DNA of 64,000 bases. Source: Cellulomonas xiejunii (GTDB taxonomy: Bacteria; Actinomycetota; Actinomycetes; Actinomycetales; Cellulomonadaceae). Below are positions 50,533 through 59,738 of the stretch, one piece after another; within the stretch, counting starts at the first letter, position 1; every line of letters begins with the position of its first letter. The notes beneath the pieces are model-generated. The model saw only the letters and a list, made by a program, of their open reading frames with translations, did not search any database and was not told the DNA's origin. Made by a program: the position numbers and the translations under genes. The stretch covers positions 186,001 to 250,000 of the forward strand of contig NZ_CP101987.1 in the NCBI RefSeq assembly GCF_024508315.1, read 5' to 3'.

Positions 50533-51416
50533 CCGCGCGCGTCGCGGTCCTGGGCCTGGGTGCCATGGGCCTGCCCATGGCGACAGCGCTCGCCGGGCCG
50601 TTCGACGTCGTCGGGTTCGACGTCGCGCCCGAGCGCGTCGCGCTGGCCGTGGAGGCCGGGGCCACGGGCGCGACGAGCGTCGCCGACGCGTGCCGCGGCA
50701 CCGACGTCGCGGTCGTGGGGGTGCGGGACGGTGCCCAGCTCGACGCGCTGGTCCTGGGGGAGGGCGGCGTCGCCGACTCGCTGCCCGCCGGCGCCGTGGT
50801 CGTCGTGACCTCGACCGTCGGCGAGGCGGCCGTGCGTGCCGTTGCCGACGCCCTGGCCGCCCGCGGCATCCGCTGCGTCGACGCGCCCGTCTCGGGGGGT
50901 CCCGTGCGCGCCGGCACCGGTGACCTGCTCATCATGGTCGGCGCGGACGACGAGGCGCTCGCCGCCGCCCGCCCGGTGCTCGACGCCCTGTCGTCGTCCC
51001 TCACCGTCGTCGGTGGCATCGGCGCAGGTCAGCAGCTCAAGACCGTCAACCAGCTGCTGTGCGGCATCCACACCGCGGCGGCGTCCGAGGCGCTCGCGCT
51101 CGCCCACCGCCTGGGGCTGGACCTCGACGCGTGCATCGAGGTGCTCTCGCAGGGTGCGGCCGCGTCGTTCATGTTCGCCGACCGCGGCCCGCGCATCGCC
51201 GCCCAGCTGCGCGGCGAGACCCCGCCGCTGCGCTCACGCCTCGACGTCATCGGCAAGGACATGGGGATCGTGGGCGACCTGGCCCGGCAGCTGAAGGTCG
51301 CGACGCCCGTCGCCGCCGCGGCGGAGCAGCTGTACCGGACCGTGGCCGCCGCGGGCCTCGACGCGTCCGACGACTCGGTGGTCGCGACGATGCTCGCGAA
51401 GGAGCCGACGTGGTGA
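50529..51416 (+). CDS. Beta-hydroxyacid dehydrogenase (HIBADH/GarR/LtnD family)
   Basis: A 295-residue NAD(P) enzyme: GLGAMGLPMATAL at the N-terminus, the substrate-binding DAPVSGGPVRAGTG near residue 120 and the catalytic Lys in LKTVNQLLCG near residue 170. Relatives include 3-hydroxyisobutyrate, tartronate-semialdehyde and L-threonate 2-dehydrogenases. In this operon an acid such as a threonate/erythronate-type compound is likely, with its oxidised form passed onward. GTG start overlaps the TIM-barrel stop. Confidence 0.9.
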   Translation: MTARVAVLGLGAMGLPMATALAGPFDVVGFDVAPERVALAVEAGATGATSVADACRGTDVAVVGVRDGAQLDALVLGEGGVADSLPAGAVVVVTSTVGEAAVRAVADALAARGIRCVDAPVSGGPVRAGTGDLLIMVGADDEALAAARPVLDALSSSLTVVGGIGAGQQLKTVNQLLCGIHTAAASEALALAHRLGLDLDACIEVLSQGAAASFMFADRGPRIAAQLRGETPPLRSRLDVIGKDMGIVGDLARQLKVATPVAAAAEQLYRTVAAAGLDASDDSVVATMLAKEPTW

Positions 51417-53203
51417 GGCCCCTGGCCGACGACCCGGCCCGGTTCGTCGAGGACGCGGTCGAGGGGTTCGTCGACCTGTACGCGGACCAGGTGCGGCGCG
51501 TGCCGGGCGGGGTCGTCCGGGCCGTGCCGGCGCCGCGGTCGCAGGTCGCGGTCGTCGTGGGCGGGGGCTCGGGTCACTACCCCGCCTTCTACGGGGTGGT
51601 CGGCCCGGGGTACGCGCACGGCGCGGTGGTGGGCAACGTGTTCACGTCGCCGTCCACCGCCGACGTGGTGTCCGTGGGTGCGGCGGCCGCCGGTGACGCG
51701 GGCGTCGTGCTGCTGACCGGCAACTACGCGGGCGACGTCATGAACTTCACGCTCGGGCGCGACGAGCTGCGCGAGCGCGGCATCGCGTGCGAGTACCTCG
51801 TCGTCACCGACGACGTCGCGTCCGCGTCCGTCGAGGAGGTGCACCGCCGCCGCGGCATCGCGGGGGACCACGTCGTGTTCAAGGTCGCCGGGGCCGCGGC
51901 TGCGGAGGGGGCGTCGTTCGACGAGGTCGTCGCCGCCGCCAGGCACGCCAACGACCGCACCCGCACGCTGGGCGTCGCGTTCGACGGCTGCACGCTGCCG
52001 GGTGCCGAGCAGCCGCTGTTCACCGTGCCTGAGGGCACGGTCGGGCTGGGCGTCGGCATCCACGGGGAGCCCGGGATCGGCGAGATGCCCGCCTGTACCG
52101 CGAGCGAGCTCGCCGCCCTCCTGGTCGAGCGGCTCCTGAGCGAGAAGCCCGCCGATGCGGGTCCGCGCGTGGGCGTCGTGCTCAACGGGCTCGGCCGCAC
52201 CAAGTACGAGGAGCTGTTCGTCCTCTGGCGCGCCGTGCGCCCGCTGCTCGACGCGGCGGGACTGCAGGCCGTGCAGCCCGACGTCGGTGAGCTCGTCACG
52301 AGCCTCGACATGTCGGGCTGCTCGCTGACGCTCGTGTGGCTCGACGAGGACCTCGAGCGGTGGTGGTGCGCACCGGCGCACACGCCCGCGTACCGGCGCG
52401 GTCAGGTGGGAGCGGTCGCTGCGCCTGTCACGGACGCGCCGGGCACGGACGCGGCGGACGCGCCGCAGCCGTCGGGCTCGACGTGGGCGGGCTCGTCGGA
52501 CGGCGACGCCGCCGGCAGCGCCGCCCGCGTCGTCGACGCGACCGACGCCTCCGAGGCGCCCGTCGTCGTGGCCGCGCTCGCCCAGGTGCACGCGGTCCTG
52601 ACGGACCTGGAGACCGAGCTCGGACGGCTCGACGCGGTCGCGGGCGACGGCGACCACGGCCGCGGCATGCTGCGCGGGTCCACGGCCGCCGCGGCGGCCG
52701 CTGCCGCAGCAGCCGACGCCGGTCACGGCGCGGTCGCGTGCCTGCGGGACGCGGGCCGTGCCTGGGCCGACCAGGCCGGTGGCACGTCCGGCGTGCTGTG
52801 GGGTGCGGGCATCGGCGCAGTCGCGCACGCCCTGGCCGCGCGTCCCGTCGCGGACCCCTCGACGCGGGCCGCGACGGCCGTCCGCGCGGGCGTCGCCGCC
52901 GTCGTCGCGCTGGGCGGGGCCCAGCCGGGCGACAAGACCATGGTCGACGCGGCCGAGCCGTTCGCGGCGGCCCTCGAGCAGGCGGCGTCCGCCGGGCAGG
53001 CGCCCGCGGCCGCGTGGGACACCGCGCTGCAGGCGGCACGCACGGCGGCGCAGGCGACCGCGGACCTGCGCCCGCGTCTGGGGCGCGCACGTCCGCTCGC
53101 CGAGCGCAGCGTGGGCACACCCGACCCCGGAGCCGTGTCGTTCACCGCGATCGTCGCGGCCGTCCGGTCTACCGTCGTACCCGAGGGGGAGGAGACCCCA
53201 TGA
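51413..53203 (+). CDS. Fused DhaK-DhaL dihydroxyacetone-type kinase
   Basis: A 596-residue single-chain kinase. The DhaK half (1 to about 325) carries [15 protein letters not shown] and [11 protein letters not shown]; a Ala/Ser/Asp-rich linker (about 330-375) leads to the DhaL ATP-binding half (about 380-590; [33 protein letters not shown]). It uses ATP directly. Relatives LerK and DerK phosphorylate L- and D-erythrulose. With RpiB next to it this points to a ketotetrose rather than dihydroxyacetone. GTG start overlaps the dehydrogenase stop. Confidence 0.93.
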   Translation: MRPLADDPARFVEDAVEGFVDLYADQVRRVPGGVVRAVPAPRSQVAVVVGGGSGHYPAFYGVVGPGYAHGAVVGNVFTSPSTADVVSVGAAAAGDAGVVLLTGNYAGDVMNFTLGRDELRERGIACEYLVVTDDVASASVEEVHRRRGIAGDHVVFKVAGAAAAEGASFDEVVAAARHANDRTRTLGVAFDGCTLPGAEQPLFTVPEGTVGLGVGIHGEPGIGEMPACTASELAALLVERLLSEKPADAGPRVGVVLNGLGRTKYEELFVLWRAVRPLLDAAGLQAVQPDVGELVTSLDMSGCSLTLVWLDEDLERWWCAPAHTPAYRRGQVGAVAAPVTDAPGTDAADAPQPSGSTWAGSSDGDAAGSAARVVDATDASEAPVVVAALAQVHAVLTDLETELGRLDAVAGDGDHGRGMLRGSTAAAAAAAAAADAGHGAVACLRDAGRAWADQAGGTSGVLWGAGIGAVAHALAARPVADPSTRAATAVRAGVAAVVALGGAQPGDKTMVDAAEPFAAALEQAASAGQAPAAAWDTALQAARTAAQATADLRPRLGRARPLAERSVGTPDPGAVSFTAIVAAVRSTVVPEGEETP

Positions 53204-53667
53204 GCGTCGCGAGGATCGTGGTCGGTGCCGACGAGGCTGGCCTGACGTACAAGGACGCCCTGGCCGACCTGCTGCGTGCCGACCCGCGCGTCGAGGTCGT
53301 CGAGGACGTCGGCGTGCACGCCGACGACGACACCGCGTACCCGCACGTCGCCGTCGCGGCCGCGCGCAAGGTCGCCGAGGGCGGCGCCGACCGCGCGCTG
53401 CTGGTGTGCGGGACGGGCCTGGGCATGGCGATCGCCGCCAACAAGGTGCCCGGCGTGCGTGCCGTGACCGCGCACGACACCTTCTCGGTGCAGCGCTCGG
53501 TGCTGTCGAACGACGCACAGGTGCTCTGCCTGGGGCAGCGCGTCATCGGCCTGGAGGTCGCGAAGGGGCTGGTCCGCGAGTGGCTGGACCACGAGTTCGA
53601 CACGACGTCTGCGTCGGCCGCCAAGGTCGACGTGATCCGGGGGTACGAGGCCGAGGGGAGCTGCTGA
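53200..53667 (+). CDS. rpiB: RpiB/LacAB-family sugar-phosphate isomerase
   Basis: A 155-residue RpiB fold. The catalytic Cys is in [18 protein letters not shown] near residue 71, and [28 protein letters not shown] follows. Family members interconvert ribose-5-P/ribulose-5-P, allose-6-P or, in tetritol pathways, erythrulose-4-P and erythrose-4-P. Being last in an operon with a DhaK-type kinase, the last role is plausible. Symbol reflects the family only. Confidence 0.9.
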   Translation: MSVARIVVGADEAGLTYKDALADLLRADPRVEVVEDVGVHADDDTAYPHVAVAAARKVAEGGADRALLVCGTGLGMAIAANKVPGVRAVTAHDTFSVQRSVLSNDAQVLCLGQRVIGLEVAKGLVREWLDHEFDTTSASAAKVDVIRGYEAEGSC

Positions 53668-53755
53668 GCCTCGTGCGGTGACGTCGGCCACCGTCCACCC
53701 GGCGTGCGCCGCGCGCGTGCGAGCATGGTGGCGGGCCCGACGTCAGCGCGGGCTC

Positions 53756-53800
53756 CCGGACGAGGGGCGCCGTACCCGGAGAGCGACAAGACGGCAGCCA
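53756..53800 (+). promoter_or_regulatory. Guanidine-III (ykkC-III) riboswitch
   Basis: CCGGACGAGG-GGCGCCGTACCCGG followed by GACAAGACGGC closely follows the guanidine-III consensus: two CCGG arms, the CGCCGU stem region and the ACAAGACGGC block that pairs back. It ends three bases before the GGAGGT ribosome site, so guanidine binding would free the site. The next gene is a SugE/Gdx exporter, the usual cargo of this RNA. Confidence 0.93.
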
Positions 53801-53813
53801 CCGGAGGTCACCC

Positions 53814-54143
53814 GTGTCCCCAACGTCGCTCGCCTGGGTCGTGCTCGTCGTGTCCGGGATGTTCGAGGCCGTCTGGGCCACCGCGCTGGGCCGGTCCGAG
53901 GGGTTCACCCGGCTCGGCCCCACCGTCGTCTTCGGCCTCGCGCTGCTGGTCTCCATGGGCGGTCTGGCCTACGCGATGCGTGAGCTGCCCACCGGCACGT
54001 CGTACGCCGTGTGGGTCGGCATCGGCGCGTCCGTGACCGTCGCGTTCGCGATGGCGACGGGTGCCGAGACCGCGAGCCTGGTGAAGATCCTGCTCATCCT
54101 CGGGATCGTCGCGTGCGTGGTGGGGCTCAAGCTCGTCCACTGA
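53814..54143 (+). CDS. sugE: SMR-family guanidinium exporter (SugE/Gdx)
   Basis: A 109-residue four-helix SMR protein. GMFEAVWATALGRSEG carries the essential membrane Glu (E18), and the PTGTSYAVWVGIGA segment is typical of the Gdx/SugE branch, not the EmrE polyaromatic branch. It exchanges guanidinium for protons. GTG start after GGAGGT. It is preceded directly by a guanidine-III riboswitch, so its function and control agree. Confidence 0.95.
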   Translation: MSPTSLAWVVLVVSGMFEAVWATALGRSEGFTRLGPTVVFGLALLVSMGGLAYAMRELPTGTSYAVWVGIGASVTVAFAMATGAETASLVKILLILGIVACVVGLKLVH

Positions 54144-54179
54144 GCTCCGCCGCCGCCCGGTGACCGCGCGCGGTGGGCG

Positions 54180-55151
54180 TCAGTCCTGCGCGAGCAGCCA
54201 GTCGCGCAGCGGGCCGATCTCGTAGACCTGCTGGAACGCGGGCCGGGCGTCGACGCCGGCCGTCGCGGTCGCGGTCGGGGTGCCCTCGATCGTCACGAGG
54301 TACGCGTCGTCGTCGCCGGTGAGCAGCTCGGTCGCGGCCTGGGCCAGACGGTCGGACGGCCAGGTCGCGTCCCAGGACGCCGTCCCGTAGGTCTCGCCGG
54401 CCGCGTCCAGCGCCGAGCGGAGCTGGTCCTGCGCCCCGTCGTCGCCGTCCGTCGCGACCGACACGAAGGTCTGCTCGGCGAGCCCCCCGGCGTCCGGGGT
54501 GCCGCCCTGGCCGCCGACCAGCAGCTCGGCGGAGAACAGCTCCGGCTCCTGGGCGGCGAGCTGCAGGACCGTCGCGGCGCCGAGCCCCTGCCCGGTGGCG
54601 TAGGTGCGGTCCTTGTCCACCTGGAGGTCCTCCTGCACGGCGCGGACGAGCCGTGCCGTCAGGTCGACGTAGTCGGTCGTGCCGCGGCCCTCGAGGTCGG
54701 CGACGACGAGGTCCGGGTACTGCGGGACGACGACGATCATCGGCTGCTCGGCCTGCACCTGCGGGCTCGCCCAGACGAGGGCGCCGTACTGCGTGGACGG
54801 GGCGGGCACCGCGTCGCCCACACGCGTCGAGTCGGAGACGAAGAGCACCATCGGGTACGACTGCTCGGAGTCGAACCCCTCGGGCAGGAACAGGTTGTAG
54901 CCGACGGGCAGGTCGGCCTCCGGCTCGTCGAACGAGCGCTCCTCGAACAGGGGCAGCACGTCCTGCTGCAGGGTCTCCAGCGACGGGCTCGCGGCGGGGG
55001 TGCTGGTGCCGCTCGCGGCCGGGGGACTCGCGCTCGGCGCGCTCGCCGAGGCCGTCTCCTCCGGCGTGCCCGTGGTGCACGCACCGGCGACCAGCGTCAC
55101 CGCACCCAGCAGGCACACGGCGGTGCCCACCCTGATCCTCGTCGCCCCCAT
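54180..55151 (-). CDS. Esterase-like alpha/beta-hydrolase lipoprotein
   Basis: A 323-residue exported lipoprotein: the signal peptide ends in VAGAC (Cys near residue 25), followed by a Ala/Ser/Thr/Pro linker and an alpha/beta-hydrolase-like domain (LPVGYNLFLPEGFDSEQ, YPMVLFVSDS). The nucleophile loop reads TGQGLGA where a Ser would be usual (GxSxG), so it may be catalytically dead or use another residue. It follows the ABC exporter gene on the same strand by 52 bases. Confidence 0.78.
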   Translation of the reverse strand: MGATRIRVGTAVCLLGAVTLVAGACTTGTPEETASASAPSASPPAASGTSTPAASPSLETLQQDVLPLFEERSFDEPEADLPVGYNLFLPEGFDSEQSYPMVLFVSDSTRVGDAVPAPSTQYGALVWASPQVQAEQPMIVVVPQYPDLVVADLEGRGTTDYVDLTARLVRAVQEDLQVDKDRTYATGQGLGAATVLQLAAQEPELFSAELLVGGQGGTPDAGGLAEQTFVSVATDGDDGAQDQLRSALDAAGETYGTASWDATWPSDRLAQAATELLTGDDDAYLVTIEGTPTATATAGVDARPAFQQVYEIGPLRDWLLAQD

Positions 55152-55203
55152 CTGTCGACGGTACGTCTGGGGTCGACGACGCGCGCGGCGGTCGCGCGCG
55201 GCG

Positions 55204-57099
55204 TCAGACGGCCGCGGCGGCGGGCGCGAACTGCGTGCGGTACAGGTCCGCGTACAGGCCGCCGCGTGCGAGCAGCTCGGTGTGCGTGCCCGTGTCCGCG
55301 ACGCGTCCGTCCTCGACGACCACGATGAGGTCGGCCTGACGCACGGTCGACAGGCGGTGCGCGATGACCAGCGACGTCCGCCCGACGAGCGCCTCGTCGA
55401 GCGCGGCCTGGACGGCGGCCTCGGACTCGGAGTCCAGGTGCGCCGTGGCCTCGTCGAGCACGACGACGTCGGGGGCCTTGAGCAGCAGTCGCGCGATCGC
55501 GAGGCGCTGGCGCTCGCCGCCGGACAGGCGGTAGCCGCGGTCCCCGACGACGGTGTCGATGCCGTCCGGGAGGGACGCGACCAGGTCCCACACGTGGGCG
55601 CCGCGCAGGGCGCGCTCGATGTCGTCGTCGGTGGCGTCGGGGCGCGCGAAGCGCAGGTTGCCTGCGATGGTGTCGTGGAAGAGGTGTGCCTCCTGGCTGA
55701 CGATGCCCACGGTGTCGCGCAGGGACGCGGCGGTGACGTCGCGCAGGTCCTGCCCCGCGATGCGCACGGCACCGCGCGTCGGGTCGTACATGCGGGTGAC
55801 GAGCTGCGAGATCGTCGTCTTGCCGGCCCCGGAGGGTCCGACGAGTGCGACCATCGACCCCGCGGGCACGCTGAACGTGACGTCGTGCAGGGTGTCGGCG
55901 ACGGGGTCGCGGCTCAGCGTCGCCACCGACTCCAGGGACGCCAGCGAGACCTCGTCGGCCGACGGGTAGCGGAACCCGACGTGGTCGAGCTCGAGGGTCG
56001 CGCCGTTCGTCGCGACGGCCGCGCGCAGGTCGGACGCGTCGGGCTTCTCGGAGACGGTCGGCTCCAGGTCGAGGACCTCGAGGACACGCTCGAACGACAC
56101 GAGCGCCGTCATGACGTCGACCTGCACGTTCGACATCGCCGTCAGCGGGCCGTACAGGCGGCCGAGGTACGCGGCGAGCGCGACGACGACACCGACGGTG
56201 AGCTCGCCACGGATCGCGAGCAGACCGCCGACGCCGTAGACGACGGCCGTGGCGATCGCCGCGACCGTGGTCAGGCCGATGCGGAACCACGTGGAGTACA
56301 GGGCGCGCTTGACGCCGATGTCCCGCACGCGGGCCGTTTGCTCGGCGTAGGCCGCGGACTCGCGGGCGGGGTCGCCGAAGACCTTGACGAGGTGCGCGCC
56401 GGCGACGTTGAACCGCTCGGTCATCGTCTGGGACGCGTCGGCGTTGAGCTCGTAGGACTCGCGCGTGATCCCGGCGATCTTGCGGCCGAACCACCGGGCG
56501 GGCAGCACGAACACGGGCACCAGGACGAGCGAGAGCAGCGTGAGCTGCCACGACATCGACAGCATCGCGGCGAGCACGAAGACGATGGTCAGGGAGTTGC
56601 TGACGACGTTGGACAGCGTCGCGGTGAAGGCCTGCTGCGCGCCCAGCACGTCGCCGTTGAGGCGCTGGACGAGCGCGCCGGTCTTGGCGCGGGAGAAGAA
56701 CGCGAGCGGCATGCGCTGCACGTGGTCGAACACGGCGGTGCGCAGGTCGTGGATGAGGCCCTCGCCGATGCGCGCGGACACCCAGCGCTCGCCGACGCCG
56801 AGCGCGGCCGACACGACGGCCAGGACGGCGACGATGATCGCGATGGTGACGACCGTGCGGGTGTCGCCCGCGGCGATGCCGTCGTCGATGAGCCGCTGGA
56901 ACAGCCAGGGGGTGGCGGCGCCGGCGGCCGCGCCGAGCGCGATGAGGACGAGGAAGACCGCGAGCTGGGCGCGGTAGGGCCGGGCGAAGGTGAGGATGCG
57001 GCGCAGGGTGCCGGGGGCGAGGCGCTGGCGCGCGACGTCACGGTCCTGGCTGAAGCCGCGCATCCCGCGGCCGCCGGGGACGGGTCCGGGGTGGGTCAA
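55204..57099 (-). CDS. ABC exporter, fused membrane and ATPase domains
   Basis: About 631 residues from TTG 57099, chosen because GGAGG lies eight bases before it; an in-frame ATG at 57063 is the alternative. Six transmembrane helices (about 40-350) are followed by the ATPase with GPSGAGKTT (Walker A), LSGGERQRLA (signature), VVVLDEATAHLD (Walker B) and the IAHRLSTV switch. It forms a half-transporter for lipids, drugs or peptides. The divergent MarR gene and paired sites suggest drug- or stress-induced efflux. Confidence 0.94.
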   Translation of the reverse strand: MTHPGPVPGGRGMRGFSQDRDVARQRLAPGTLRRILTFARPYRAQLAVFLVLIALGAAAGAATPWLFQRLIDDGIAAGDTRTVVTIAIIVAVLAVVSAALGVGERWVSARIGEGLIHDLRTAVFDHVQRMPLAFFSRAKTGALVQRLNGDVLGAQQAFTATLSNVVSNSLTIVFVLAAMLSMSWQLTLLSLVLVPVFVLPARWFGRKIAGITRESYELNADASQTMTERFNVAGAHLVKVFGDPARESAAYAEQTARVRDIGVKRALYSTWFRIGLTTVAAIATAVVYGVGGLLAIRGELTVGVVVALAAYLGRLYGPLTAMSNVQVDVMTALVSFERVLEVLDLEPTVSEKPDASDLRAAVATNGATLELDHVGFRYPSADEVSLASLESVATLSRDPVADTLHDVTFSVPAGSMVALVGPSGAGKTTISQLVTRMYDPTRGAVRIAGQDLRDVTAASLRDTVGIVSQEAHLFHDTIAGNLRFARPDATDDDIERALRGAHVWDLVASLPDGIDTVVGDRGYRLSGGERQRLAIARLLLKAPDVVVLDEATAHLDSESEAAVQAALDEALVGRTSLVIAHRLSTVRQADLIVVVEDGRVADTGTHTELLARGGLYADLYRTQFAPAAAAV

Positions 57100-57147
57100 G
57101 GGGGACCTCCAGGGGTCGGAGGGCGCGGACCGAGCCGCGCAACATGC

Positions 57148-57203
57148 TGAGGTTACCTCACGATGAGCAACGTTCACCTCCGAGTTATTCCCCCGGTAAC
57201 CTC
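57148..57203. promoter_or_regulatory. Paired inverted MarR-type sites between the exporter and MarR genes
   Basis: TGAGGT-T-ACCTCA (57148-57160) is a perfect palindrome, and GGTAACCTC (57195-57203) repeats its core in the opposite direction 43 bases later. The second ends seven bases before the MarR start. They fit repression of both divergent genes. Confidence 0.75.
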
Positions 57204-57209
57204 GGAGGC

Positions 57210-57818
57210 GTGGAGCAGCGGACGGACGACGTGACCGACGGCAAGCGTGACCTCGCACCGTCCGGTGCCCCGTCCGATCCTCCTCCCTTCACGGTGGGAC
57301 ACGACGACCGGCCGCGCGAGCGCCGCGAGCCGGCCCGACGTCCCCCGCCCTCCGAGGAGCTGCTGGAGCTCCTGCACGACGTCCTGCGCGCCGTCCGCCG
57401 CGACGCCACCGAGCGACTGGGCCACGACATCACGCCGGGTCAGCTGCGGCTGCTGCGGACCCTCGACCGGCTCGGGCGGCCGCAGCGTCTGGGAGAGCTC
57501 GCGGCGGTGCTCGACGTCGCGCCGCGGTCCGTGACGTCGAAGGTCGACCACGCCGAGGCCGACGGGTGGATCCGGCGCGTCCCCGACCCGCGCGACCGCC
57601 GCGCGACGCTCGTCGAGCTCACGGAGGAGGGCCACGACCTGCTGGAGACGGTCTCGGCCCAGCGCCACGAGGGCGTGCGCGCGCGGCTCGAGGTGCTGGA
57701 CGCCGACGAGCAGCGCACGCTGCTCGAGCTGCTGCGCCGAGTGGCCCTGGCCCCCGACGACGCCGTCGCACCGCCACCCCCGTCCCCGGCGCCGAACTCG
57801 TCGTTCGGCGGCGACTGA
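57210..57818 (+). CDS. MarR-family transcriptional regulator
   Basis: About 202 residues from GTG 57210 (GGAGG just upstream). The N-terminal 50 residues are charged and disordered; the winged helix (about 55-150; LGELAAVLDVAPRSVTSKVDHAEADGWIRRVPDPRDRRA) is typical of MarR. It is divergent from the ABC exporter and probably represses it. Alternative upstream start codons would lie in the operators. Confidence 0.92.
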   Translation: MEQRTDDVTDGKRDLAPSGAPSDPPPFTVGHDDRPRERREPARRPPPSEELLELLHDVLRAVRRDATERLGHDITPGQLRLLRTLDRLGRPQRLGELAAVLDVAPRSVTSKVDHAEADGWIRRVPDPRDRRATLVELTEEGHDLLETVSAQRHEGVRARLEVLDADEQRTLLELLRRVALAPDDAVAPPPPSPAPNSSFGGD

Positions 57819-57871
57819 CCGACCTGAAGCCGCGCAAGGACGAGTTCGGCGGATCCGGTGGGGTCGGGGGG

Positions 57872-58855
57872 TCAGGTCGGGGGTGGAGTCGTCAGGGCGA
57901 TCGTGCCGACCACCGTCGCCGTCCCGACCAGGACGTTCGCGGCGTCCCAGACCTGGTCCATCACCACGTCCGGGTCGTGGCCGAGGGCCGTGAGCGAGCC
58001 GACGACGACGGCGGCGCCCATCCCGTACGCCGCGTAGGCGGTCAGCGGTGCGACCAGCAGGCGCTCGCGCCACGAGCCCGTCGTGCCCAGGACCGGAAAG
58101 GCGAAGTTGCCGCCGCTGCTCCACAGGTCGTTGAGCACCGGCGTCCGCCGCCACCAGCGCGGGGGTCGCGGCTCCCAGGGCCACAGCAGCGGGACGCCGC
58201 CGCCCGTCAGCATGTCGCCCGCCACGTGGACGGCCGCGCCCAGCCCGACCGCGACGGGCAGCCAGTCCCACTCCGTGGGGGCGGCGACCGTGATGAACCC
58301 GGCCAGCGCGAGCGCGAGTGCCCACGCGTCGAGCCGGCGCCGCGCGAGGCGCAGGGCGCGTGCCGCGAACGCCACGAGCAGCAACGACATGGTCCCGGCC
58401 CCGACCGCCAGGTCCCCGAGCACGTCCGAGTGCATGGTCACCGTCCCGGCCGCCCACGCGATGCCGGTGAGCACGGCGATCCCCAGCACCGAGTGCGTGC
58501 CGTTGCGGTGCCCGCCCGCGAGGCGCCCGACCAGGTCGCACACCCACTCGGACACCGGTGGCAGGGAGTGCGCGATGGTCGCGTCGTGGTGGTCGGCGTC
58601 GGGTGCCAGCGCCGCGCCCGCGCACACGAGCGCGCCCGTGACGATCCCGAGCGACGACACGGGGTACCAGCCGAGCGTGTACGGCGCGGTCGACGCCACG
58701 GCCACCCATGCCGCCGCCCCGCACAGGGCGTGGTGCGCGCCCTTCACCGAGCGGTCCGGACGCCGGCGCGCGTCTGACGGTCGCGGGGACGGTGGCGATC
58801 GGCGGGGGGCACGGCGGGAGCTCCTGTGCAGGTCAGCGGTGCGGGCGCCGTCCAC
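57872..58855 (-). CDS. YdjM-like membrane-bound metal-dependent hydrolase
   Basis: Up to 327 residues with about five hydrophobic helices. Conserved histidines and aspartates are in GAHHALCG, LAPDADHHDATIAHSLPP and GHRNGTHSVLG, and a HVAGDMLT segment; this matches PF04307 (YdjM/YfhO-type), whose members are thought to be membrane hydrolases. GTG 58855 has a poor ribosome site; a start near 58747 (VKGAHH) is also plausible. It is convergent with the MarR gene. Confidence 0.8.
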   Translation of the reverse strand: MDGARTADLHRSSRRAPRRSPPSPRPSDARRRPDRSVKGAHHALCGAAAWVAVASTAPYTLGWYPVSSLGIVTGALVCAGAALAPDADHHDATIAHSLPPVSEWVCDLVGRLAGGHRNGTHSVLGIAVLTGIAWAAGTVTMHSDVLGDLAVGAGTMSLLLVAFAARALRLARRRLDAWALALALAGFITVAAPTEWDWLPVAVGLGAAVHVAGDMLTGGGVPLLWPWEPRPPRWWRRTPVLNDLWSSGGNFAFPVLGTTGSWRERLLVAPLTAYAAYGMGAAVVVGSLTALGHDPDVVMDQVWDAANVLVGTATVVGTIALTTPPPT

Positions 58856-59020
58856 CTCAGCCGTTCGGGTGACGGGGCGTCAAACCTGCGGTGTGTTCGT
58901 GCGGCGTGTCCGTCCGACGACCCGGCGTGTCGTCGCTGCGCCGCGAGGCGACGCCACCCTCCCGGGTGACCTCCGGCCGAACGTGGTACGCCGCTGCAGG
59001 CACCGCGCTACGTTGCGCGC

Positions 59021-59605
59021 GTGATCATCAGCCCGCGGGGCGACGCCGCGACCACGCCCACCCCCGCCGTCTTCCTCCCGGGACGCGGTGCGCGCGTCGG
59101 TGCGGCAATGAACACCGGCCTCGCGGTGGTCGCGATCATCGCCGGTGTCGCGTGGATCGCCGTCGAGGCCGCGACCGGCTTCGAGGGCTCGATGCAGCGG
59201 GGAAGCGCGACGTTGCCCGCGTGGCTCGTGGGGCTCCTGATGGTGGTCGTCGGTGCGGGCGCCCTGCTGCTGCGCGCACGCAAGGCGCCCTGGTACCGCG
59301 GGTGGTCGATGGTCGAGATGCTCGACCGGCCCGACGGCATCACCCTGTTCGCGGGCCGTCTCGGTGCCCGGCACGAGGGCCTGGTGGTGCGTCGCGGCGA
59401 GACCGTCGAGATCGCGGCCACGCACCAGCTGCGCACGAGCTACCAGTACGTCGTGACCGCGCCCGCGGGTGAGATGCGCTTCACGGCGGACGGCTTCGTC
59501 CACAAGCTGACGATGCAGCCGCTCGAGGAGGCCGCGGCGCGGCACGGCATCACCGTCGTCACTGTGGGCGACGCCGCGCGGATCACGCGCACGCAGACCG
59601 TCTGA
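59021..59605 (+). CDS. Hypothetical two-helix membrane protein
   Basis: A 194-residue protein (GTG start). Two hydrophobic helices (about residues 30-50 and 67-84) precede a cytoplasmic or external beta-rich domain (GMxxxLxRPDGITLFAG, VEIAATHQLRTSYQYVV) of about 100 residues. I do not recognise it. It is flanked by a YdjM-like and a MerR gene in unrelated orientations. Confidence 0.65.
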   Translation: MIISPRGDAATTPTPAVFLPGRGARVGAAMNTGLAVVAIIAGVAWIAVEAATGFEGSMQRGSATLPAWLVGLLMVVVGAGALLLRARKAPWYRGWSMVEMLDRPDGITLFAGRLGARHEGLVVRRGETVEIAATHQLRTSYQYVVTAPAGEMRFTADGFVHKLTMQPLEEAAARHGITVVTVGDAARITRTQTV

Positions 59606-59738
59606 CCGGGCGGCCCGCGCGCGACGGGCGTCGCGGCGGGGCCGGTTCGGGATGCGGCTCGTGACAGGCTTCGTCGAGGGGGGGCCTGCGGCAGCCGACC
59701 GGGGCCCCTCCGGCGTCGCCGGCAGACGAGGAGCAGCC

